8,874 bases of DNA from Phaeocystidibacter sp965659415 (lineage in GTDB: Bacteria > Bacteroidota > Bacteroidia > Flavobacteriales > Schleiferiaceae), in contig CBFHVA010000022.1 in assembly GCA_965659415.1 (NCBI GenBank), positions 1-8,874 of the forward strand, in the 5' to 3' direction. Position 1 is the first letter of the stretch, and every line of letters starts with the position of its first letter. The notes under the pieces were generated by a model. That model saw only the letters and a program-made list of their open reading frames with translations, searched no databases and was not told where the DNA came from. Positions 1-7,059 of the stretch are shown piece by piece. The translations under genes were made by a program, and so were the position numbers.

Positions 1-2446
1 CGTAGAACTCGTAACATGTAGATGGCATCAACCCACCAACGCCCGTGGTATCACTAGTAATGGTATCTGTCATACCTGTTCCCTGAGCAAATCCACAAGG
101 ACCCCATTCAATGGCGTAACCTACAGCAGTTGTATCTGCTGTAAATCCGAAGTATACAGAGTCCGCTGTTGTGTTAATAGCTGCAAATCCAAATGGCTCT
201 TGACAAGCTGGTGGCGTGCGGATCTCGATGTTATCAATGAAGAAGTCAGTATCCTCATTGAAAGCCGTAGAAGTAGTCATTACACCCATATGCACAACAC
301 CATCGATATTCAGTGTGTGTACTCCGTGAATACCAGCAGCATTGATTGGATTTCCTTGGTGATAAGAAACCAAGATATCGCTGCTAAGGAAGGTGTTTCC
401 ACCGTCTCTTGAAATCGCAATGTGAACAGTGTCATCTGAGCCAATTACAGCGTCTGAAGTGTTGTTCCATTCAGTCCATGCCGCGTCATACTCGAGGTTA
501 TAGGTGTTACCAGTACCCAAGTCAACTGCAGGGCCTACCAACCACGCATTCGCGTCGCTTGTGGCATAAATGTTCTCCTTAGCTGTTGGGCTGCCGCCTG
601 ACTGGTTACCATAGGTGTCGAACGTCCAACCCACATTCGTTGTGGTCAACACAGTCCCAACTGCACCTCTTTTCTCGGTGAAGTCTTCTGGTGGCCAAGT
701 AGCGAATGAACCATTAGCATTGAAATCTTCAATCCAATCTGGCACATAAGCCGTACAAAAAGTAAAAGGTCCTTGAACACTAGACACACCGTTACCCGCA
801 CCTGAACAATCAGCTTGGATATAAACATCAACACATGTTCCTGCAGGAAGACCGGTTAAGTTTACTGTGTCATTTGTAGAAGACACGATCGTACCGGTTC
901 CTTGTGAATATCCTGTTGGGCCCCACTCAATTATTCGGGTTGCACCCGAAGCTACGCTGTAAGTTACATCAGCTGTAGTTGAAGCGATGTTGAAGCTTGA
1001 AAATCCTGTTGGATCCGGACAAGGAGGTGTAGTACGAATGGTTACATCATCAATAGCGATATCGCCATTGAAGCTTCCGCGTGTTGCACGGAAACGAACC
1101 TGTGTGTAAGCCGTTTTGTACGAATTCAAATCTACTACATACGGCAACCATGGCTCTGTTTTCGAGGTTTGCTGCTGACCTACAATAGAATCGGTAGTAA
1201 CCCAAGTAGCGCCTGTATCTGTAGACACTTCAATGTAGAGATTACCCATGGTTGAACCAAACATGAAATAGTGGAACTTCATCTCTGGACTTGTCAATGA
1301 AGTCAAGTCTAGTTTTGGAAGCTCAATCGTGGTTTCCGTTGGTGAAAAGTAAGAAGACTCAGCTAATAGATACTGAGCTGAACCGTTCAAACCACCATTA
1401 GGACCTGTATTTGTTGAAGGAGATCCCGTGCGTACCCACCAAGAATAAGTAAACGCTGGGGTTGGTGAAGGACTCCAACATGGATCCAAGGTATGGAATG
1501 TAGACCACGTACTTGTGCTGTCGAATCCTTCCACCCATGGGAATGTATTAATCACTGAACATGTAGTTCTTGCAGCGGCTGGTCCTGTAAAGGTTGAGAG
1601 GCTACCGCCACCGCAATCTGAACGTACATATACGTCGTATGTTGTATTCTGTGTTAAACCAGTAATTGTAGTGCTCGATGCGGCTACACTTACAATGGTT
1701 CCTGAACCAATACCTGGTGTGAATCCAGTTGGGCCATATTCCACATCGTAGTTAGCAGCTGAACCTAGCCAGCTCAAATCCATCGTAGTAGAAGTGAGAG
1801 CTCCAACGCTCAAACATACTGGAGGTGCACAACCTGTTACAGCAGCACCGTCATAAACAGCAATTGAGTCAATGGCCATATCACCTGTAAAGCTAGAACC
1901 TTTAACTCCTGTAAATCGGAGCAAAGTTGAACTTGTGCTCACCAAAGACAAACTCACTGAGTCTGGCGTCCAAGGATCTGAATCTGAGAAGTGGGTCTGG
2001 CCTGGAATAGTATACAAGGTACACCATGTAGCTCCAGAGTCAGTAGAAGCCTCAACCTTCAAGTCGCCCATCGTAGCACCATACTTGTGGTAATAGAAAG
2101 CCAACTTCGGGTTGGTCAGGGACGTCAAGTTGAAGTAAGGGGTTTCAACGTACCCTTCGGCACCGGTGCTACCACCTGATGTTTCAAGGTAAAGATACTT
2201 ACCACCTGTGTGGTCAGATGCTGGACCGGTACCACTGGAGCCAGTACCGTTGTTGTCAATCGTCCAATCAGGATCAGACGTCGACACTCTCGTCCAACAA
2301 GGATCGAAGGTCGTGGTACCTACCCACGTAGCACCGTCGAAATCCTCTAAAAAAGGAAAAGTGGATACTACGGTACATTGGGCATCAGCCGTGTTAGACA
2401 CGCCTAAAAATAACGCAGCTCCACACCAGAGTAAAAATTTTCTCAT
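1..2446 (-). CDS. Large secreted modular protein with alternating MAM-like and fibronectin type III domains (partial, C-terminus outside window)
   Basis: The reverse strand is open from the ATG at 2446 to the left edge: 815 codons with no stop, so the C-terminus is missing. Residues 1-23 form a signal peptide (MRKFLL..., hydrophobic core, end near ADAQ). The mature part alternates two module types. MAM/concanavalin-like modules lie at about 24-205, 297-475 and 565-747. The first two share the pattern 'GDLKVEASTDSGATW / GNLYIEVSTDTGATW' and end in 'GDMAIDSIAVYD / GDIAIDDVTIRT'. Fibronectin type III modules lie at about 206-296, 476-564 and 748-815+, each with a 'xxWGPTGxxxGTG'-like strand and a 'GLxxxTxYxVYVRSDC'-like strand. 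Cysteines mark module borders (C206, C296, C476, C564, C748). Such proteins in Bacteroidota are usually exported by the type IX system through a C-terminal signal, which would lie outside the window. Likely role: surface adhesion or a binding scaffold. The architecture is clear; the function is inferred. Confidence 0.88.
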   Translation of the reverse strand, partial: MRKFLLWCGAALFLGVSNTADAQCTVVSTFPFLEDFDGATWVGTTTFDPCWTRVSTSDPDWTIDNNGTGSSGTGPASDHTGGKYLYLETSGGSTGAEGYVETPYFNLTSLTNPKLAFYYHKYGATMGDLKVEASTDSGATWCTLYTIPGQTHFSDSDPWTPDSVSLSLVSTSSTLLRFTGVKGSSFTGDMAIDSIAVYDGAAVTGCAPPVCLSVGALTSTTMDLSWLGSAANYDVEYGPTGFTPGIGSGTIVSVAASSTTITGLTQNTTYDVYVRSDCGGGSLSTFTGPAAARTTCSVINTFPWVEGFDSTSTWSTFHTLDPCWSPSPTPAFTYSWWVRTGSPSTNTGPNGGLNGSAQYLLAESSYFSPTETTIELPKLDLTSLTSPEMKFHYFMFGSTMGNLYIEVSTDTGATWVTTDSIVGQQQTSKTEPWLPYVVDLNSYKTAYTQVRFRATRGSFNGDIAIDDVTIRTTPPCPDPTGFSSFNIASTTADVTYSVASGATRIIEWGPTGYSQGTGTIVSSTNDTVNLTGLPAGTCVDVYIQADCSGAGNGVSSVQGPFTFCTAYVPDWIEDFNANGSFATWPPEDFTEKRGAVGTVLTTTNVGWTFDTYGNQSGGSPTAKENIYATSDANAWLVGPAVDLGTGNTYNLEYDAAWTEWNNTSDAVIGSDDTVHIAISRDGGNTFLSSDILVSYHQGNPINAAGIHGVHTLNIDGVVHMGVMTTSTAFNEDTDFFIDNIEIRTPPACQEPFGFAAINTTADSVYFGFTADTTAVGYAIEWGPCGFAQGTGMTDTITSDTTGVGGLMPSTCYEFY

Positions 2447-2476
2447 GGCGAAGATTTTGTGTGAATAATTTAACAA

Positions 2477-2499
2477 AATTCGTCCTCTCAAAACGAATT
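2477..2499 (-). promoter_or_regulatory. Stem-loop at the predicted 5' end of the secreted-protein mRNA
   Basis: A perfect 7-bp inverted repeat, AATTCGT (2477-2483) and ACGAATT (2493-2499), encloses a 9-nt loop. It starts just downstream of the predicted transcription start, so it would fold at the extreme 5' end of the mRNA. It could stabilise the transcript, or act as an operator-like palindrome at DNA level. The inverted repeat is seen directly; its function is inferred. Confidence 0.4.
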
Positions 2500-2507
2500 G
2501 TAGTTGC

Positions 2508-2537
2508 CAAATATAACGGAATATTGAATGATTACAA
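2508..2537 (-). promoter_or_regulatory. Bacteroidota-type housekeeping promoter for the modular secreted protein
   Basis: On the minus strand, TTG (complement of 2535-2537) is followed by exactly 19 bp and then TATATTTG (complement of 2508-2515). This matches the Bacteroidota consensus of a -33 TTG and a -7 TAnnTTTG. Transcription would start near 2501-2505, giving a 5' leader of about 55-60 nt before the ATG at 2446. Confidence 0.75.
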
Positions 2538-2697
2538 GGGAAACCGACTTTTTCTGAAGTATTCTCCTACATCTTCAATCCCATCAACTTATTAACTACT
2601 AACAACCCTTACGCATAACTTCTTTAAAAAGGGACAGGAGATGAATTTTCCACCCTATGACACCCAACTGTAGCTGCACTCTATTCGTGTTGTACAT

Positions 2698-3156
2698 ATG
2701 AAAAGTCCTCTTCAAGGCTTCTTCACTTCAAAACATAAAAGACATATCATGCAAATCCGAGACTTCATTGAAGATCATCATGCTTTTATTAAAAGGATTG
2801 AAGATCGGCTGCTCGCCTTCCAGCGCACCTCAGACCCCTTTTATTTGGACGAAATGAAGAAGCTGATACAGCGCAAAAAGAGCATCACTTCAAACTTCTA
2901 TGTTGAATCGCAGTTCTCTGAACTATCGGAGGACAACTTTTTGCAAAAGCTTCAACGCGAATTCCCTCATCTCACTTCACATGAGTTGCGTATTTGCACC
3001 TTGCTGAAGCTTGGACAAAGTTCCAAGTCAATAGCCGATACACTCTCTATCAAACCGGCTTCCGTAGATGTTGCACGGCATCGCATTAGAAAGAAACTGA
3101 ATCTAACCAGTGGTCAGTCGCTTTCCCGTTATTTACGACAGTTTCAGACACACTAG
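2698..3156 (+). CDS. Small stand-alone LuxR-type helix-turn-helix transcriptional regulator
   Basis: The protein has 152 residues and no signal peptide or membrane segment. Residues 20-85 are charged and predicted helical or coiled-coil. Residues 89-140 are a LuxR/GerE-type HTH with the form common in Bacteroidota: FPHLTSHELRIC (89-100), LLKLGQSSKSIADTLSI (102-118), then a recognition helix SVDVARHRIRKKLNL (122-136). In this phylum the domain is usually the C-terminus of a long sensor with TPR repeats and a membrane helix. Here the sensor is absent, so the gene is either an orphan output module or a reduced relative. An in-frame stop at 2671-2673 rules out a longer form from upstream; ATG 2749 (M18) is a possible shorter start. 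It is divergent from the secreted protein gene and upstream of the sulfatase operon, so either could be a target, but this is inference. Confidence 0.85.
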   Translation: MKSPLQGFFTSKHKRHIMQIRDFIEDHHAFIKRIEDRLLAFQRTSDPFYLDEMKKLIQRKKSITSNFYVESQFSELSEDNFLQKLQREFPHLTSHELRICTLLKLGQSSKSIADTLSIKPASVDVARHRIRKKLNLTSGQSLSRYLRQFQTH

Positions 3157-3200
3157 TGTTACTTGAATGTTGATTGAAAAGGAGCTGCTCCATCATTTAT

Positions 3201-3306
3201 GTAGGACGCTTCTGTAGGAATATTCACCGTTTATCGTCTAACGGTAACACTATAAACCTTTTTATTGACCGATTATCGAAATCGGACATCTGTGTTGTAG
3301 TCCTAC
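3201..3306 (+). promoter_or_regulatory. Possible structured leader region ahead of the lipoprotein-FGE-sulfatase operon
   Basis: GTAGGAC (3201-3207) is the perfect reverse complement of GTCCTAC (3300-3306). Inside this pair are two further perfect hairpins: ACCGTT/AACGGT (3226-3231 and 3240-3245, 8-nt loop) and CCGATT/AATCGG (3269-3274 and 3280-3285, 5-nt loop). Together they could form a three-way junction 40 nt upstream of the ATG at 3346. No T-run follows either hairpin, so they do not look like terminators. I found no convincing promoter for the operon, so it is unknown whether this stretch is transcribed as leader. It matches no riboswitch that I recognise. Confidence 0.3.
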
Positions 3307-3345
3307 TCCTACTTTAGTTCTCGTTAAATCAGAGACCTAAAGACC

Positions 3346-3669
3346 ATGTACAAGTATTTATTCGCCATTCTAGTTATTGCTACCGCCTGTAATACGGAAA
3401 TGTTAGAAGACCCAACCGCGACCCCACAGCCGGATACCTACACTTTAGTATTTAATAGCAACTCTGCATTGGAATGGAATGTGAATGGTGTTTCGGGTCA
3501 AACCGATTCACTGGATGTTTCTCACCTTAAAACAGCCTCTGTACACATATCTTTATCTGAAGAAGATAACGTTTCCTGCATCCTGTATCAGAACGATCAA
3601 CCTACCTACTATTATGTAGTAACCTGCTACCCTGAACAACGGTATTCATTCGATATAGACATTCAGTAA
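3346..3669 (+). CDS. Small lipoprotein of unknown function
   Basis: The protein has 107 residues. MYKYLFAILVIATAC is a lipoprotein signal with the lipidated Cys at position 15. A short Thr/Pro-rich acidic linker (16-31) leads to a single domain of about 75 residues rich in alternating hydrophobic residues (YTLVF, ASVHISL, YYYVVTCY, YSFDIDI), which suggests a small beta-sandwich. Two further cysteines (C78, C94) could form a disulfide. I do not recognise the family. It is first in a probable operon with a beta-barrel, an FGE and a sulfatase; the next gene begins 14 or 50 bp downstream depending on its start. Accessory or chaperone-like roles for those proteins are possible but unproven. Confidence 0.78.
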   Translation: MYKYLFAILVIATACNTEMLEDPTATPQPDTYTLVFNSNSALEWNVNGVSGQTDSLDVSHLKTASVHISLSEEDNVSCILYQNDQPTYYYVVTCYPEQRYSFDIDIQ

Positions 3670-3719
3670 TTTGTGCTTCCCTTTTGATTTTTTCCTATCT
3701 TTCCGGAAACCTTCCTACT

Positions 3720-4229
3720 TTGAATCGACGGCTACGATTTACCTTACTTTCTCTTATTATTTCTTTAACCGTTCAATCGCAAGAAGTTGTTCATTCTATT
3801 GGATTAGGAATAGGTCACTCCAGAATTGAAGCGGGACTAAGCAACGGGGAAGAAAAGCCAATCGTTCTGCCCACCTGGGCTATCGACTATAACGTCGAAA
3901 TATCCGAGCACTTCATTCTCGGCCTTCACAACGAACTGATCATAGAATCCTTTGAATATACAGGCGAGGTAGACAACCTCATGCTCGAGCGCTCTACTCC
4001 TTTTGCATCGATCTTGATTGCTGGATATGCCGCGCATGACTTCTTATTCTATTTCGGCGGAGGAACTGAAGTAAGCCGCGAAGAGAGCTTTGGCATAATG
4101 CGTTTCGGTGCAGATTATGCAATCGTCATTAATGATTACCTTGACACATTCATAGGGGTTAACTATGATGTCCGATTTTCCGCATATTCCAGCGTAGGTT
4201 GGATAATTGGCTTGTCCTATAAAATCTAA
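3720..4229 (+). CDS. Small outer-membrane beta-barrel protein of unknown function (TTG start)
   Basis: There is no ATG near the N-terminus of this frame. I chose the TTG at 3720 because it gives a clean signal peptide (MNRRLRFTLLSLIISLTVQSQ, cleavage near SQ|EV) and a protein of 169 residues. Another TTG at 3684 would add 12 residues in front of the signal. The mature part is a run of amphipathic beta-strands with glycine-rich turns (HSIGLGIGHSRIEAGL, ISEHFILGLHNELIIESF, FLFYFGGGTEVS, YLDTFIGVNYDV) and ends in IGLSYKI, as expected for an eight-stranded barrel. The ATG in the middle (codon MLER) would remove the signal and half the barrel. It lies in the probable operon, 20 bp before the FGE gene. 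The barrel is well supported; its role is unknown. Confidence 0.75.
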   Translation: MNRRLRFTLLSLIISLTVQSQEVVHSIGLGIGHSRIEAGLSNGEEKPIVLPTWAIDYNVEISEHFILGLHNELIIESFEYTGEVDNLMLERSTPFASILIAGYAAHDFLFYFGGGTEVSREESFGIMRFGADYAIVINDYLDTFIGVNYDVRFSAYSSVGWIIGLSYKI

Positions 4230-4249
4230 CTTCAGCAATAAGCTCATCC

Positions 4250-5311
4250 TTGCGTTACATCTCCTTCATTATCATCTTTATTGGTTTGGCCTGCCAGCCC
4301 AAGTCGCAGCCCAATGAGGCCGTTATGAGTACTAAACCTACCCAAGAGCCGGATACCATCATAGGGATGGTATATATCCCTGCCGGTGAATACTTAATTG
4401 GAAGCGAAGATCAACATGCCAAGACCGTTGAAGGTCCGGCTTATGGCGCTGAAATTTCGGCCTTTTACATCGACAAACACGAGGTAACCAACGCGCAGTA
4501 CGCCGAATTTGTCGAAGCAACAGGGTACGTTACAGTGGCGGAGCGACCGGTTGATTGGAATGAACTAAAAACACAGCTTCCGCCAAACACCCCTGCTCCT
4601 CCTGACTCTATGCTCCTGCCCGGTTCATTGGTTTTTGAACCTGGGATAACGAGCAATCTATATGACATCTCCCAATGGTGGAAGTGGAGTATCGGTACGA
4701 ATTGGCGTCATCCGCACGGGCCCGACTCCGACCTGGATGGTAAAGACGACCATCCTGTGGTGCACATCGCGTTCGAAGATGCCCAAGCTTATGCTGAATG
4801 GGCTGGGAAAGCGCTTCCAACTGAAGCCCAATGGGAAGTAGCTGCACGAGGTGGACAAATGGCACAATCATTCGCATGGGGAAGTGAATTAAGACCTAAT
4901 GGACAATACTTGGCCAATTACTTCCAAGGAACTTTCCCCAACGACAATATTGCCGAAGATGGCTTTGAACGAACTGCTCCCGTAATGAGCTATCCGCCTA
5001 ATGGCTATGGTTTATATGATATGATTGGAAATGTATGGGAATGGACTTCAGACTGGTATCGACCCGACACCCATCAACAAAACAAATTACTAGCCAACAC
5101 TCGAGGATGCATTAATCCGCAGGGACCTAGCCAGAGTGTAGATCCACAAAATCCCAGGACGCCTACTCGGGTAACCAAAGGCGGCTCTTTTTTATGTACC
5201 GACCAATACTGCAGTAATTACCGACCAAGTGCTCGTATGGCAACGGCTTACGACTCAGGGCAAGAGCACCTGGGATTTCGATGCGTCCTGAATATCCCGA
5301 ATGAAAAATGA
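4250..5311 (+). CDS. Formylglycine-generating enzyme (FGE/SUMF1 family), predicted lipoprotein
   Basis: The protein has 353 residues. FGE oxidises the Cys of a sulfatase CxPxR-type motif to formylglycine using O2 and copper. The start is TTG at 4250, chosen because it creates a lipoprotein signal (MRYISFIIIFIGLAC, lipidated C15); the ATG at residue 26 would lose it. The FGE-sulfatase domain spans about 39-348: MVYIPAGEYLIGS (40-52), KHEVTNAQYAEFV, PVVHIAFEDAQAYAEWAGK, LPTEAQWEVAARGG, GNVWEWTSDWY, and the terminal KGGSFLCTDQYC...LGFRC. Cys316 and Cys321 are spaced like the copper-binding catalytic pair of human FGE (C336/C341). Many SUMF1-like proteins lack this pair, so this looks like a true FGE. 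The sulfatase gene follows after 22 bp and is the obvious client. A lipid anchor places the enzyme outside the cytoplasm, where the client would be met after or during export. Confidence 0.9.
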   Translation: MRYISFIIIFIGLACQPKSQPNEAVMSTKPTQEPDTIIGMVYIPAGEYLIGSEDQHAKTVEGPAYGAEISAFYIDKHEVTNAQYAEFVEATGYVTVAERPVDWNELKTQLPPNTPAPPDSMLLPGSLVFEPGITSNLYDISQWWKWSIGTNWRHPHGPDSDLDGKDDHPVVHIAFEDAQAYAEWAGKALPTEAQWEVAARGGQMAQSFAWGSELRPNGQYLANYFQGTFPNDNIAEDGFERTAPVMSYPPNGYGLYDMIGNVWEWTSDWYRPDTHQQNKLLANTRGCINPQGPSQSVDPQNPRTPTRVTKGGSFLCTDQYCSNYRPSARMATAYDSGQEHLGFRCVLNIPNEK

Positions 5312-5333
5312 CTGTTTAATTAATTCCTAATCT

Positions 5334-6899
5334 ATGACCACAATGAAGAAGTGGCGCTTAGCATCACTGGGACTGATTGTTCCCGCTTTGATGAGCGCCC
5401 AAGATCAACCGAACATCCTCGTTCTTTGGGGAGATGATATCGGTACATGGAACATCAGCCATACCAACCGCGGCATGATGGGCTACCAAACACCCAACAT
5501 CGATCGAATTGCCGAAGAAGGTGTAGGATTTACTGATTACTACGCCCAGCAAAGTTGTACAGCAGGTCGCGCTGCATTTATCGGCGGAAATGTTCCTGTT
5601 CGTACCGGCATGACTAAAGTAGGACTCCCAGGAGCCGAACAAGGTTGGCAAGAAACGGATGTCACTATGGCAACAGTGATGAAGTCGCAAGGTTATGTAA
5701 CTGGACAATTTGGTAAAAACCACCAAGGCGACCTTGATGAGCATTTACCTACCAACCACGGCTTCGATGAATTTTATGGGAACCTCTATCACCTCAATGC
5801 TGAAGAAGAACCCGAAAACCGCGACTATCCAAGGGATATGGAGCTGGCCAATGGAAACACGTTCTTGGAGCAATACGGTCCGAGAGGTGTGATTCATTCA
5901 TGGGCCAATGAAGACGGATCTCAGCGCATTGAAGATACGGGACCTTTAACCAAGGAACGCATGGAGACGGTAGACGATGAATCGGCTGCTGAAGCAATGC
6001 GATTCATCCGTGAAGCCGTAGAAGCTGGCAAACCGTTTTTCGTTTGGTGGAACGGTACACGAATGCACTTCAGGACTCACGTAAAAGATGAGCACACCGG
6101 TCTTTCCGGCCCTAGCGGAAATGAATACCACGATGGCATGGTGGAGCACGACATGCATATTGGTATGTTCCTCGATCTTCTGGACGAGCTCGGCATTACG
6201 GATAATACTGTGGTTATGTACTCAACAGATAACGGTCCGCATTTTAATACATGGCCTGATGCAGGCACTACTCCATTCCGTGGAGAAAAGAACTCCAACT
6301 GGGAAGGCGCATATCGCGTTCCAGCCTTCGTCCGCTATCCTGGAGAATGGCAAGCAGACGTAACCCTCAACGGCATTGTAAGTCACGAAGATTGGCTTCC
6401 CACTTTTGCTGCTCTAGCTGGTGCTGACGATATCGCAGAACAGCTGCGCGAAGGCGTTGAACTCAATGGCAGAGAGTACCGAAACTACATTGATGGCTAC
6501 GACATGAACGATTACCTGAGTGGTGATGCAGAAGCTTCACCTAGAAATGAATTCTGGTATGTAAATGACGACGGTCAAATTGTAGCGGCGCGTTACGGAG
6601 ATTGGAAAGTGGTATTCTACGAAAACCGAGGTGAGGCCTTTGGTGTTTGGATGGAACCTTTCGTCGAGTTACGAGTACCGCTCATCTTTAACCTGCGTAG
6701 AGATCCGTTCGAGCGTGCACAACACAATTCAAACACATACTACGACTGGTTGATTGACCATGCTTACGTCTTGATTCCGATTCAACAAATGGCTGCGCGA
6801 TTCCTCATGACCATGAATGAATACCCTCCTAGTCAAACTCCAGGTGCGTTCAATTTATCCGCCATTCAGGAAAAAATTGAGAACATGGGTAGTAATTAG
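5334..6899 (+). CDS. Exported arylsulfatase, type I (formylglycine-dependent)
   Basis: The protein has 521 residues and hydrolyses sulfate esters; the substrate cannot be told from sequence. An N-terminal signal peptide runs to about residue 23 (MKKWRLASLGLIVPALMSAQ after a short MTT lead; ATG 5343 is an equally possible start). The alkaline-phosphatase-like sulfatase fold shows the metal-binding WGDD (D34, D35), the nucleophile motif SCTAGR (C75, R79), GKNHQGD (K128, H130), NGTRMHF (H245), TDNG (D299, N300) and FRGEKN (K319). C75 is a Cys, so the enzyme depends on formylglycine and fits the FGE encoded 22 bp upstream. The motif has Ala-Gly where the classical form has Pro-Ser. A C-terminal subdomain (about 410-515) includes WKVVFYENRGEAFGVW and FNLRRDPFERA, as in many full-length relatives, so the gene looks intact. 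It is the last gene of the operon, followed by a terminator-like repeat. Confidence 0.95.
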   Translation: MTTMKKWRLASLGLIVPALMSAQDQPNILVLWGDDIGTWNISHTNRGMMGYQTPNIDRIAEEGVGFTDYYAQQSCTAGRAAFIGGNVPVRTGMTKVGLPGAEQGWQETDVTMATVMKSQGYVTGQFGKNHQGDLDEHLPTNHGFDEFYGNLYHLNAEEEPENRDYPRDMELANGNTFLEQYGPRGVIHSWANEDGSQRIEDTGPLTKERMETVDDESAAEAMRFIREAVEAGKPFFVWWNGTRMHFRTHVKDEHTGLSGPSGNEYHDGMVEHDMHIGMFLDLLDELGITDNTVVMYSTDNGPHFNTWPDAGTTPFRGEKNSNWEGAYRVPAFVRYPGEWQADVTLNGIVSHEDWLPTFAALAGADDIAEQLREGVELNGREYRNYIDGYDMNDYLSGDAEASPRNEFWYVNDDGQIVAARYGDWKVVFYENRGEAFGVWMEPFVELRVPLIFNLRRDPFERAQHNSNTYYDWLIDHAYVLIPIQQMAARFLMTMNEYPPSQTPGAFNLSAIQEKIENMGSN

Positions 6900-6928
6900 T
6901 CACTGGCCTAATACCCCATTAAATAGAA

Positions 6929-6966
6929 AACCGCTGGTTGGGAAGATATCTTCTCGGCCAGCGGTT
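6929..6966. terminator. Long inverted repeat, probable bidirectional terminator after the sulfatase gene
   Basis: AACCGCTGG (6929-6937) pairs perfectly with CCAGCGGTT (6958-6966). Inside, GAAGAT (6942-6947) pairs with ATCTTC (6948-6953), and four mismatched bases on each side separate the two stems. It lies 29 bp after the sulfatase stop, with A-rich sequence before it and T-rich sequence after it, so it could stop transcripts from both directions in this convergent spacer. The T-run is weak and interrupted. Confidence 0.65.
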
Positions 6967-7036
6967 ATTCGTTTATACGTTTCTGGGTTAATCCGTTTAT
7001 CCGTTGTGCAAACCCTGAACTTGAGTATCACCCGAG

Positions 7037-7059
7037 GGCATGCGGCTTTAGCCCGTGCC
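7037..7059. repeat. REP-like GC-rich hairpin
   Basis: GGCATG pairs with CGTGCC (one G-U pair) and GGC with GCC. There is one bulged C and a TTTA loop. The complement reads with a central GGGCTAAAGCC, the style of short dispersed palindromic repeats. No second copy lies in this window, so a dispersed nature is inferred. It could also act as a second terminator in the convergent spacer. Confidence 0.4.

Noticed and set aside
200..2468. Several plus-strand open frames (for example 1515-1751, 1872-2093, 2208-2468)
   Set aside because: They lie antisense to the continuous 815-codon minus-strand frame, which has a signal peptide and recognisable repeated domains.
2641..2673. Ten-codon ATG frame preceded directly by AGGAG, considered as a leader peptide
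   Set aside because: The purine run abuts the ATG with no spacing, the peptide is unremarkable, and no attenuator-like hairpin follows.
3226..3285. The two hairpins after the regulator gene as intrinsic terminators
   Set aside because: Neither is followed by a T-run and both are AT-containing 6-bp stems, so termination is not well supported.
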